This document shows, in pieces, positions 41,944 to 50,277 of a stretch of DNA of 64,000 bases (the stretch's first letter is position 1; each line of letters starts with the position of its first letter). The stretch lies in the NCBI GenBank assembly GCA_001548435.1, contig AP017308.1:1621030-1685029 (forward strand). The letters are read 5' to 3'. Source of the DNA: Leptolyngbya sp. NIES-3755. GTDB lineage: Bacteria > Cyanobacteriota > Cyanobacteriia > Leptolyngbyales > Leptolyngbyaceae. A model generated the notes under the pieces. The model made no database searches and was not told the DNA's origin. It saw only the letters and a list, made by a program, of their open reading frames with translations. Made by a program: the position numbers and the translations under genes.

Positions 41944-42927
41944 TTATCGAACAGTTTGAGCTTCCAGCAAATTCACCGCTGCTGCCATCACTCGATCGAT
42001 AGAAATTTCATCTACACAAGTCGCCCAATCCGCAATCGGACATTCTCCGCTATACCAACAAGCCTGCACCGTGAAGTTCTCGATTCTGCGCTCTGGACAG
42101 TTCAAATATCCTTGTAAATTGACGTGTGGTTCTGGTTGTCCGTACCGCTGATACCAAGAAGGACCAAATAAAGTAATCGTTGGTGTTCCGACTGCTGCTG
42201 CAATTCTGGCGGTTCCTGTATCTCCAGCGATCGTCAAATCAGCCTGAGAAAACATTGCTGCAAGCTCTCTCAGCGTTCCTAACTCCCATAGCTTTGAATC
42301 TGGAATGTGGTGCGAAATGAATGCTGATTGTTCTCGGTCAGAACCCACCAAAACAACGATCGAGGTTCCCAATCTTTTTCCTAATTCAATAAAATTCTGC
42401 TCATCCCATCGTTTGATCCGCATTCCTGCATCAGGACAGAGAACCACGATCGGGTGTGCAAAATTTGCTAACTTTTCTCGTGCAGCTTGGTACTCGTCCG
42501 CCGTGAGATAGAGCTTCGGAGGGAATGCTTCTGAAATGAGTCCTTCCGATCGCAGAATTTCAACAAATCGATCGCTCACAAATTGATTCGGAGGCGGGGA
42601 TCGCCAGAGATTCGTCACAACTCGATCTGCTCGATCGCGAATCACTTCATCAATGCGATCGTAATTCGTATCAGAAACAATCAAATCGAACTTCTGCTCG
42701 TTCAACATTTGCTCGATCGACTGTCGAACATTGCCTTTTTCAGCATAAATAACTTGATCGATCAGCAGATCAGTCTCCAACAATGAGCCACCTGGTGCAA
42801 ACGTTAACACCGTTACTTTAGTTTGGTAACTTCGAGCTAATGCTTGAATCGCAGATAACGCAATCAAAACATCGCCAATTCCACCCAATAGCTCAATAAA
42901 CAAGATTCGCCGCATAAAGGTAAACAT
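41944..42927 (-). CDS. Family 9 glycosyltransferase (heptosyltransferase-like), first gene of glycan operon
   Basis: A 327-residue GT9 enzyme, paralogous to the following gene. It starts MFTFMRRILFIELLGGIGDV, whose GGIGD glycine loop is the acceptor-binding motif, and contains VVLCPDAGMRIKRWDEQNFI (about 167-186), VVLVGSDREQSAFI and LTIAGDTGTARIAAAVGTPT (about 232-251), the donor-binding region. The ATG at 42927 follows GAGGTGATGT. With the following GT9 and two GT4 genes it forms a compact four-gene operon, probably for assembly of a lipopolysaccharide core or exopolysaccharide. Confidence 0.93.
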   Translation of the reverse strand: MFTFMRRILFIELLGGIGDVLIALSAIQALARSYQTKVTVLTFAPGGSLLETDLLIDQVIYAEKGNVRQSIEQMLNEQKFDLIVSDTNYDRIDEVIRDRADRVVTNLWRSPPPNQFVSDRFVEILRSEGLISEAFPPKLYLTADEYQAAREKLANFAHPIVVLCPDAGMRIKRWDEQNFIELGKRLGTSIVVLVGSDREQSAFISHHIPDSKLWELGTLRELAAMFSQADLTIAGDTGTARIAAAVGTPTITLFGPSWYQRYGQPEPHVNLQGYLNCPERRIENFTVQACWYSGECPIADWATCVDEISIDRVMAAAVNLLEAQTVR

Positions 42928-42987
42928 ACATCACCTCTATCAGCTACCAGATTCTTCAAAATTCTGTCATTCTTCTAAAGATAGAAA

Positions 42988-44763
42988 TTAATCAATTTTT
43001 TTGACAGTGCAGCGATCGCGTCCCTCTAATTTCGATTGATATAAAGCTTTGTCCGCCCGCTCCACCAAACAATGAATCGTTCCATCAAGTAGCTGAAACG
43101 TCGCTCTCTCTGTCACGACACTTGCAATCCCGCAGCTTACCGTGACCCGATCGCTCACTTTAGAACTTTCATGCGGCAGATTCAACTCTCTCAATTGTTC
43201 CAGAATCCGATTCGCAACTCGTTCTGCTATGTCGATCGAGGTTTCCGGCAAAATAATCGCGAATTCCTCACCCCCGTACCGAGCCACCAAATCCGACCGC
43301 CGCACACCCCGCTTCAAAGTCTGCGCTACCTGTATCAAACACTGGTCTCCTGCTTGATGCCCATACGTATCATTGTACAGCTTAAAAAAATCCACATCAC
43401 AGAGCAGTAGTGAAACCTCGCCCCGTTGCTGAATCAACTTAATTAACTGTTGCTCAAAATATCTACGGTTTGCAACCTGAGTCAATTCATCAATGAACGC
43501 TAAACGATGTAAATCTTGCTCATGAAACAGTAAGCAAACTCCAGTCGAAATCGCGAGACCCAAAATCGCAGGAAACACAGGAACCCACCAACCGAGCAGA
43601 AACAATCCGTAGCTCGTACAAATGGCTCCAACACTCAGCCCGGTAATGCCGATCGCAGCTTGCCCATAAAAGAATGATTTCTCTGTCCAATTGCCTTGCA
43701 GCACCCGCCGACTTAGTAAAATCCCGCTTAACGACCAAGCCACTGCCCAAAGAATCTCGATCGGTTCCGGCAGCACTTGAATTAACTTACGTCCATCCAG
43801 CGCGGCTCCCAACATCTGACTAATTGCATTGGCATGAACAAACACACCCGGTGTTCTAGAGAACTGATCCGTTTGACTACTATCGTAAGGAGTTAGCAGA
43901 AAATCATTCGTACTTTCTGCGGTTGAACCGATTAGAACAATACGATCACGAACCAGTTCCGCCGATATCGAGCCATCCAAGAACGCCCGGAGTGGAATCG
44001 TTGTGAAGACTTCTTCATCTCCTCGAAAGTTCAGCAGCGTTTGATACCCATTATCATCAGCACGAGTGTACCCGCCATCATTACTATGAAATGCTGTAAA
44101 GGTTGCACGTCCTAAACGATAGAGTCCTTTGCGCTCTGGAACGGGTTCTAATTGAATTCCTTGAGCTTCAAGGTACATCAGCGATAAGCGCGTTCCCAAG
44201 CTCAAATACGTTTTGCCCTGATTTGATCGAGCAGAGATTAAATCCCGTCGCACTCGTCCGTCCGCATCCTCAACTCGATCGACGATCGCAACCTGATTCT
44301 TTTCAGCTAACGTCTTAGGTGGTGGAACTTGACGACTCCCAAATCGTTTCTCGACCCCAATCAAATTCGGAGTGGTCCGAAACACGTCCTGAAGTTCAGC
44401 GTTTCCGGGTTCAACAGGCAAATCTCGATACAAATCCAGTCCGATCGCTCTCGGTTTTTCTGCTCGTAGCTTCTTCAAAATCCGAGCTAAAGTACGATCG
44501 GGAAGTGGCCATGCTCCAATCTGACTGATATCAGTATCATCAATGGTAATAATAACAATGCGTGGATCAGTCGATTCAGCAGGACGGACTCGAAAAAATA
44601 GATCGAGAACTGCCCACTCTGGAACCTGGAACACTCCCGTAAAACTAACCGCGATCGTCGCCACAGCAGCACTAATTCCGGTCGCGATTACTTTCGTTTC
44701 GGAGTTCCACAGTCGCCTTAGCAATCGCTGACGAATGATCGAACTGGATAAATTAAAGGGCAT
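42988..44763 (-). CDS. CHASE2-GGDEF diguanylate cyclase
   Basis: A 591-residue membrane sensor-cyclase. An N-terminal transmembrane helix (ATGISAAVATIAVSFTGVF, about 27-45) precedes an extracytoplasmic CHASE2 domain (about 50-320) with IVIITIDDTDISQIGAWPLP and VLIGSTAESTNDFLLTPYD. Three further helices (about 335-410) lead to a GGDEF domain (about 425-590). The catalytic motif is RYGGEEFAIILPE, so it should synthesise cyclic di-GMP, and an RxxD inhibitory site (RRSD) lies five residues before it. CHASE2 senses an unknown periplasmic signal. It sits next to DUF928, exoprotein and CHAT genes. Confidence 0.94.
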   Translation of the reverse strand: MPFNLSSSIIRQRLLRRLWNSETKVIATGISAAVATIAVSFTGVFQVPEWAVLDLFFRVRPAESTDPRIVIITIDDTDISQIGAWPLPDRTLARILKKLRAEKPRAIGLDLYRDLPVEPGNAELQDVFRTTPNLIGVEKRFGSRQVPPPKTLAEKNQVAIVDRVEDADGRVRRDLISARSNQGKTYLSLGTRLSLMYLEAQGIQLEPVPERKGLYRLGRATFTAFHSNDGGYTRADDNGYQTLLNFRGDEEVFTTIPLRAFLDGSISAELVRDRIVLIGSTAESTNDFLLTPYDSSQTDQFSRTPGVFVHANAISQMLGAALDGRKLIQVLPEPIEILWAVAWSLSGILLSRRVLQGNWTEKSFFYGQAAIGITGLSVGAICTSYGLFLLGWWVPVFPAILGLAISTGVCLLFHEQDLHRLAFIDELTQVANRRYFEQQLIKLIQQRGEVSLLLCDVDFFKLYNDTYGHQAGDQCLIQVAQTLKRGVRRSDLVARYGGEEFAIILPETSIDIAERVANRILEQLRELNLPHESSKVSDRVTVSCGIASVVTERATFQLLDGTIHCLVERADKALYQSKLEGRDRCTVKKID

Positions 44764-44828
44764 AAGAAGACTTGCATCGGCTGAACTGAAAGGAGAGTAT
44801 CCTTAGCCTAAACATGCCCATTTCCCGA

Positions 44829-45557
44829 TTAGTTCACGAGCGTTGCAGATGTGATCTTCGTCAATCCTGCGGCATCTAGAATCTGTTTCCAAGTCTCTCT
44901 GATTGCTGGATCTTGCGGTTTTTGCTGTTTCAAATCTGCGATCGTCGAAATCATGTCATACCAAATTCCACTGGCTCCATACGTTGCAGCTTGCTCGATC
45001 GTGGATTGTTTTTTCAAATTGGCATTAATGCGATTGGCAAGCTGAATTCGCTGAATCCAACCACTCGCGAACGGACTATCCGGGCGCAATCTACCGCCAC
45101 ACATCAAGACAATTCCCCACTCATAAGACTGATTCATCGCTAAAGGCGCGATCGTTTTTGGTAATGTCAGCCGCAAAATTCCACCCTGTGAGGGGACTGA
45201 GAGCAACTGCCGATAGTGAATCTGCCCTTTCGCGTTCTTAATGCTAAAGAATGCAGCTTGAGCAGAACTTGGCGGAACATACATTAAAAACGTTGGATGC
45301 TCTAATGTGGTTAATCCATAGTTCGAGTTCGCAGGCGTAACTAAAACAATTTGTGGCGTATCACGACTCGTTGAAGTCGCACAGGCAATATCCCCACGAG
45401 AAGCTCCCCCTTTTGTTTCAGCAGGTGCGCCACCCGATGGAGGTTCAAACCTGACTGAGGGGAGTGCCTGACTCCGCGATCCGACAAGGCTGGATGAAAT
45501 CACAGCGATCGCTATCGATCGAGCAACCCAACGCCGTACCAAATTCAGTTTCATCAT
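44829..45557 (-). CDS. DUF928 secreted protein
   Basis: A 242-residue exported protein with an N-terminal signal peptide (ARSIAIAVISSSLVGSRSQA, cleavage near residue 31). The mature part has the DUF928 pattern: VRFEPPSGGAPAETKGGASRG, IVLVTPANSNYGLTTLEHPTFL, and YVPPSSAQAAFFSIKNAKGQ. A helical C-terminal third ends KQILDAAGLTKITSATLV. DUF928 proteins are restricted largely to cyanobacteria and are regularly found beside CHASE2 kinases or cyclases, CHAT proteins and two-partner-secretion proteins. Function unknown. It is co-directional with, and 65 bases upstream of, the CHASE2 cyclase gene. Confidence 0.9.
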   Translation of the reverse strand: MMKLNLVRRWVARSIAIAVISSSLVGSRSQALPSVRFEPPSGGAPAETKGGASRGDIACATSTSRDTPQIVLVTPANSNYGLTTLEHPTFLMYVPPSSAQAAFFSIKNAKGQIHYRQLLSVPSQGGILRLTLPKTIAPLAMNQSYEWGIVLMCGGRLRPDSPFASGWIQRIQLANRINANLKKQSTIEQAATYGASGIWYDMISTIADLKQQKPQDPAIRETWKQILDAAGLTKITSATLVN

Positions 45558-45909
45558 TTCTTAAATGCGAGTAGAGGAGCGCATGTTTAAACATTCCCTG
45601 CGCTTGTGTTTGAATTCACAGATTTTGATTGAATTCAGGATAGAAACGGACAGAATTTCTGAACTTTTACAATTAGATTAGCTGTATGAAACTATGACAA
45701 ATTTATCGAGTATCATTTTTTTTAATTTTACATAGGAATCTTGCAACACAGCACTTCTAGCGATCTACTGTAAGTGCAAAACTGCATTTCCTTAAATACC
45801 GATCCGTATTCACACGAATCATATTTTCTCATTTGACGTGATTTGATCGCAAATAGAAATCTGTCACTTCGATGACTGCTTTTTATTCCCCGATCGAGCT
45901 TCACGACTC
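45558..45909. promoter_or_regulatory. Divergent intergenic region between DUF928 and metalloprotease
   Basis: This 352-base A+T-rich region lies between the minus-strand DUF928 gene and the plus-strand protease gene, so it must carry two divergent promoters. I see a TGAATTCA palindrome near 45610 and a near-inverted ATACCGATCCGTAT at about 45797-45810, but no assignable promoter elements and no ORF. Confidence 0.4.
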
Positions 45910-47451
45910 ATGGTTAACTTCAACTTCTCTTACGCTCCCGGCACAACCCTTCAGCAAATGATCGGGTTTGAAATGGCAGGTCGAGTTTGGTCTTCTTATC
46001 TCTCTGACCCTGTGACGATTAACATTCACGTTGGAGTTTCTAGCAGCTTACCTGGAAATGCGATCGGGGGTGCGTTGCCTGGAATTGAGTCAGCACAAAA
46101 CTATCGATCAGTGGTTCGTGGCTTGGAAGATGATGTCACTTCTTTGGATGATCAGACTGCTCTGCCGAACTTACAAGACAAGTCAGATTATGAAGCCTGG
46201 TTCGATGAATTTGACCGTAAGAAGGGTAATAACAAGGGCGAAAAGGTCAAAACCAAATCGATTAATATCACTCGTGCGAATGCTAAAGCGTTAGATCTCG
46301 TCTCTGCACCGAATGAATTGGATGGTGTGATTTTGTTTGGTGGACTGCAAGGGTCGAACTTTCGCTGGAGTTATGACTTCACTCGCAGTAGTCCTACAAC
46401 CGCCAACACGCTGGATTTTCTCAGCACTGCCATGCACGAAATTGCTCATATTTTGGGCTTTGTCAGTGGCGTAGATAAACCTGGCTGGTTGAATAGCTTG
46501 GCAGTCGATAAAGACGGGAGTGAACAGTACAAAAAAAGCTTAAGTCAGCGTGTCAGTTATACCACCCCGCTAGATCTGTTTCGGTACTCTACAACCGCAG
46601 GCGAGGGAGTGAATGACCTCTCTTATGGGTCTGTGGGTGGAGAGAAATTTTTCTCGATCGATGGTGGTGAAACTGCGATCGCTCACTTCTCGACGGGTTC
46701 CGATCGGACATTAGGTGGGGATGGTTTCCAAGCAAGTCACTGGAAAAATGGGGCAACTCGAACTGGGATTATGGCTCCTGCATTGAGTCCTGAAGAGCGT
46801 TCTACGATTTCGATCACGGATTTGAGAGCATTTGATGTGATCGGTTGGGATCTCAGACCTGGTGCTTATGGATTGAATCTGAACTTATCGGCATTGCAAT
46901 CTCAGGCTGAAGTAGCTTTGGCACAACGGCTTAGGGTCAGTGTATCGTGGTTGTCTCAGAATACAACGGCTGCGGAACAGTTGTTAGTGAGCGATCGCGC
47001 AAATGATATCGATCGGATGATTCAGCGAAGCCAGATTTATCCTTGGGGAACGCGATCGGGCGGAGGCACGACTCCTTGGCGGCAAGTTCTGGACTTACTA
47101 GAACAGCAAGTTGTTTACAGCAATTTTGAAACGTTGGATGAAGAGTTTCAACTCTTTTCCGAAACGCAATCCACTGTGCAAATGCCAGTATTTGTTGAAT
47201 TTCCTGCTGCAATTCCTCCTCAGTTTCAGCCTGTTCAGTTCTCGCTTGATCTGAGTTTGATGGCATCTAAAGTCAGTGAAATTCCTCAAACTGCTAGTAT
47301 TGCGATCGCTGATTTTCGGAACTGGTTTGACTACTTAGAGAAAAGCATCCGTAGATCACCCCAGAGTTCACGAAACACTCCAAAGCAAAATGGACAGCGA
47401 TCGCGCAAATTTACCGATTCTCAGGAAATTGTCCACTGGACAGATCTCTAG
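45910..47451 (+). CDS. NF038122-type metalloprotease (HExxH)
   Basis: A 513-residue protein beginning MVNFNFSYAPGTTLQQMIGF, the conserved start of the cyanobacterial NF038122 metalloprotease family. The zinc site is AMHEIAHILGFVSGVD (about residues 176-191, HExxH with a following Gly), and other landmarks are INIHVGVSSSLPGNAIGG and LRAFDVIGWDLRP (about 304-316). No classical signal peptide is visible, which is usual for the family when export is by another route, and no PEP-CTERM anchor is seen at the C-terminus. The C-terminal 130 residues are helical and polar. It is 43 bases upstream of the TPS exoprotein gene and likely co-transcribed. The substrate is unknown. Confidence 0.88.
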   Translation: MVNFNFSYAPGTTLQQMIGFEMAGRVWSSYLSDPVTINIHVGVSSSLPGNAIGGALPGIESAQNYRSVVRGLEDDVTSLDDQTALPNLQDKSDYEAWFDEFDRKKGNNKGEKVKTKSINITRANAKALDLVSAPNELDGVILFGGLQGSNFRWSYDFTRSSPTTANTLDFLSTAMHEIAHILGFVSGVDKPGWLNSLAVDKDGSEQYKKSLSQRVSYTTPLDLFRYSTTAGEGVNDLSYGSVGGEKFFSIDGGETAIAHFSTGSDRTLGGDGFQASHWKNGATRTGIMAPALSPEERSTISITDLRAFDVIGWDLRPGAYGLNLNLSALQSQAEVALAQRLRVSVSWLSQNTTAAEQLLVSDRANDIDRMIQRSQIYPWGTRSGGGTTPWRQVLDLLEQQVVYSNFETLDEEFQLFSETQSTVQMPVFVEFPAAIPPQFQPVQFSLDLSLMASKVSEIPQTASIAIADFRNWFDYLEKSIRRSPQSSRNTPKQNGQRSRKFTDSQEIVHWTDL

Positions 47452-47493
47452 GTGAATCTTTCGCCTCTAACGCGGGCATCTTGAGGGAAAAAT

Positions 47494-50265
47494 ATGTCTT
47501 GCAGAGATCGTTTTGTTCTTTGCAAGACATTAGTGTTTCTAGATGCAAGTGATTTTATGTCTGTGATTGGAGTTGTGCGATCGCACGTTGCAAGTCGAGT
47601 GATTCTGGGGATGATTCTTTCTCTATCAATCCCGATCGCACAAGCTCAAGTCACTCCTGATAATAGTGTCGGTACGATCGTTAATATTACGGGCAATACT
47701 GCGGATATTACAGGCGGAACACAACAAGGTACAAATCTTTTCCACAGTTTTAGTGAATTTTCACTCACTTCTTCAACAGTGAATACAGCGCGATTTGATA
47801 ATAGTACGGGAATCGCAAATATCATTATGCGGGTTACAGGTGGATCGATTTCTCGGATTGATGGATGGATTCAAGCGAATGGAAACGCAAATCTGATCTT
47901 TCTCAATCCAAATGGAATTATTTTTGGTGAGCAAGCCGCTTTGAATATTGGTGGCTCGTTCCTTGCGAGTACTGCCGATCGACTAAAGTTTGGAGATGGA
48001 ACCGAACTTGATACCCGATCAACAACACCACCCTTGCTAACGATTAGCCAACCGATTGGATTGCAGTATGGCGCAACTCCAGCCCCAATTCGAGTAGAAG
48101 GATCGGGGCATTTTATTTTTGTCGAGCCTGATCCATTCGAGATTGTGAGAGCATTTCGTCCAGTTGGATTGGGCGTGGGAACTGAGAAAACACTGGCGCT
48201 GATTGGTGGGCGTGTGGAATTACAGGGCGGGAATCTTACAGCCGAACAGGGACAGATTGAAATTGGTGCGATCGCGAATTCGACCGTGAGTTTAACTTCA
48301 ACAACTTCAGGTTGGAACTTCACTTATCCAACGAATGCCACCTTTCAAGATGTGGTGTTTGCTCAAGGATCGTCTGCGGATGCGAGTGGAAATAGCGGCG
48401 GACGGGTGCGAGTTCAGGCGCGAAACGTGAAAATTTTGGATGGTTCTTCTTTACTAGCGTTGACCTTGGGAGACGGAACAGGGGGACTCGTTCAAGTGAC
48501 TGCTTCGGAGTCGGTTACGCTTCGGGGTGAATTTGTGTTTAATGATTTTCCGCTGTTGCCGAGTAGTTTGCTAACCGAAGTAAATTTGGGAGCGACAGGA
48601 CAGGGAGGAGATATTGCTGTAAAAACGGGGCGATTTTTTGCAACAGAAGGCGCAAAGATTTCGAGTAGTACCGCAGGAGAAGGGAATGGTGGGCAAATCT
48701 CGATCGGGGCAAATACGATCGAGCTTCAAGGCGATTCTCCAAACTTTGGTTCGACCACGATTTCTGCGGCTTCAACAGGGGGCAAAACAGGCGGAAATGG
48801 AGGACTTGTAAAGCTGACTGCTGATACGATTCGATTTGTAGACAGTGGAGCAATTATCTCGAATACAAATGGTGGAGGAAATGCGGGGAGTGTTGAGATT
48901 ACCGCAAGAACACTCGACTTTGTCAGTGGATCTGAGTTTGGAGCGAGCGGAATCTTCGTCGAAACCTTTCCGGGCAGTACGGGACGAGGAGGAAATGTCT
49001 CGATCGTAGCAGAGCAATTTCAACTAACAGACGGCGCTTTATTGGTATCTAGTACGCTTGGAAGCGGTGATGCTGGTGCACTCAATTTGAAGGTGAATCG
49101 ACTCTCGATCTCAGAGGGAGCACAAATTGTCACATCAACTTCTGGATCAGGAAACGCTGACAGCATCACGATCACAGCACAAACGATCGGGTTACAAGGA
49201 GCAGATGGACAGCTCCCTACGGGAATTTTTGCATCCGTGAATCCAAGTGGTACTGGACAAGGAGGACGATTAACGATCGACACTCAACGGCTCAGTGTTC
49301 TGAACGGGGCGCAGATTGCAGTTGATACCTTTGGAAGCGGCAATGCTAGAGGATTGAGTATTACTGCACGAGAAATTGAGCTTGCAGGATCAGCCTCTCA
49401 AGGTCGGAGTGGAATTTTTGCAGGTGCGATCGCCGATACGGGTGCAGGTGGAAATATTTTCGTAAACAGCGATCGCTTAATAATCCGGGATGGAGCGACG
49501 ATTAGCGCGAGTAATTTTTCCAGTTGGGGTCAGATTCCTTCTGGACAAGGGGCGGCTGGAAACATTGACATTCGGGCTAATACGATTCGGTTGAACAATG
49601 GCAGTATTAATGCTTCGACGGTCGCGGGCGGTAGAGGCAACATTGAACTGCGATCGAACATTCTCACTCTATTGAATCAAAGCTTAATTTCCACGAATTC
49701 ACAAGGAACGGAACCGGGTGGAAACATTGTTCTGAACACTGATTTTCTAGTGGGATTCCGTAACAGTGACATCACTGCCAATGCCGTCAATGCTAGAGGT
49801 GGAAAAGTGACAGTCAATGCTCAGAGTCTTTTTGGAATTGGGGAACGCGATCGTTTAACTCTTGAGAGTGACATTACTGCAAGCTCTGAACTCGGAATTG
49901 AATTTAATGGTGTCGTGCAAATTAATACGCCTGATATTGATCCGACTCGTGGCTTAGTGAAGTTGCCTGAAAGTGTGAGTAGTGCAGAGCGAATTGCGGC
50001 AAGCTGTGAACAATCCAAGGACAATGCGTTTGTTGTCACAGGTCGGGGAGGATTGCCTGAAGATGCGGCTCAATCTCTGAGAGGTGGAACCGTTTGGGAA
50101 GACTTGAGAACTCCGACAGCAGGAAATATTGAACGACCTACGATCGCTCAAACTTCAGGAATTCCAGAAGCGCAGAGTTGGGTTGTTCGCTCAGATGGTC
50201 AAGTTGAACTGGTCGCAGCGCAACCGATCCAAGCTCAGTTTGTAAATTGTGCAGTGCAACGCTAA
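47494..50265 (+). CDS. Two-partner-secretion exoprotein (filamentous hemagglutinin N-terminal domain)
   Basis: A 923-residue secreted beta-helix protein. An extended N-terminus leads to a hydrophobic signal (ASRVILGMILSLSIPIAQA, about residues 33-51). The TPS domain follows (about 52-300) with VGTIVNITGNTADITGG, FHSFSEFSL, ANGNANLIFLNPNGIIFGE (NPNG motif) and FLASTADRLKFGDG. The remainder is a long right-handed beta-helix of Gly/Ser/Thr-rich repeats (GNGGQISIGA, GNAGSVEITA, GSGDAGALNL type), ending near 850 with two cysteines in the C-terminal 80 residues. A GAGGG ribosome-binding site precedes the ATG at 47494; an internal ATG at 47557 is possible. The TpsB partner is not in the window. Confidence 0.92.
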   Translation: MSCRDRFVLCKTLVFLDASDFMSVIGVVRSHVASRVILGMILSLSIPIAQAQVTPDNSVGTIVNITGNTADITGGTQQGTNLFHSFSEFSLTSSTVNTARFDNSTGIANIIMRVTGGSISRIDGWIQANGNANLIFLNPNGIIFGEQAALNIGGSFLASTADRLKFGDGTELDTRSTTPPLLTISQPIGLQYGATPAPIRVEGSGHFIFVEPDPFEIVRAFRPVGLGVGTEKTLALIGGRVELQGGNLTAEQGQIEIGAIANSTVSLTSTTSGWNFTYPTNATFQDVVFAQGSSADASGNSGGRVRVQARNVKILDGSSLLALTLGDGTGGLVQVTASESVTLRGEFVFNDFPLLPSSLLTEVNLGATGQGGDIAVKTGRFFATEGAKISSSTAGEGNGGQISIGANTIELQGDSPNFGSTTISAASTGGKTGGNGGLVKLTADTIRFVDSGAIISNTNGGGNAGSVEITARTLDFVSGSEFGASGIFVETFPGSTGRGGNVSIVAEQFQLTDGALLVSSTLGSGDAGALNLKVNRLSISEGAQIVTSTSGSGNADSITITAQTIGLQGADGQLPTGIFASVNPSGTGQGGRLTIDTQRLSVLNGAQIAVDTFGSGNARGLSITAREIELAGSASQGRSGIFAGAIADTGAGGNIFVNSDRLIIRDGATISASNFSSWGQIPSGQGAAGNIDIRANTIRLNNGSINASTVAGGRGNIELRSNILTLLNQSLISTNSQGTEPGGNIVLNTDFLVGFRNSDITANAVNARGGKVTVNAQSLFGIGERDRLTLESDITASSELGIEFNGVVQINTPDIDPTRGLVKLPESVSSAERIAASCEQSKDNAFVVTGRGGLPEDAAQSLRGGTVWEDLRTPTAGNIERPTIAQTSGIPEAQSWVVRSDGQVELVAAQPIQAQFVNCAVQR

Positions 50266-50277
50266 AAGGAGAGCCTA

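Noticed and set aside
48539-48853. Antisense open frames within the TPS exoprotein (48539-48853, 47871-48323, 49020-49283)
   Set aside because: These are long only because of the repetitive composition of the exoprotein, whose own frame shows the TPS motifs throughout.
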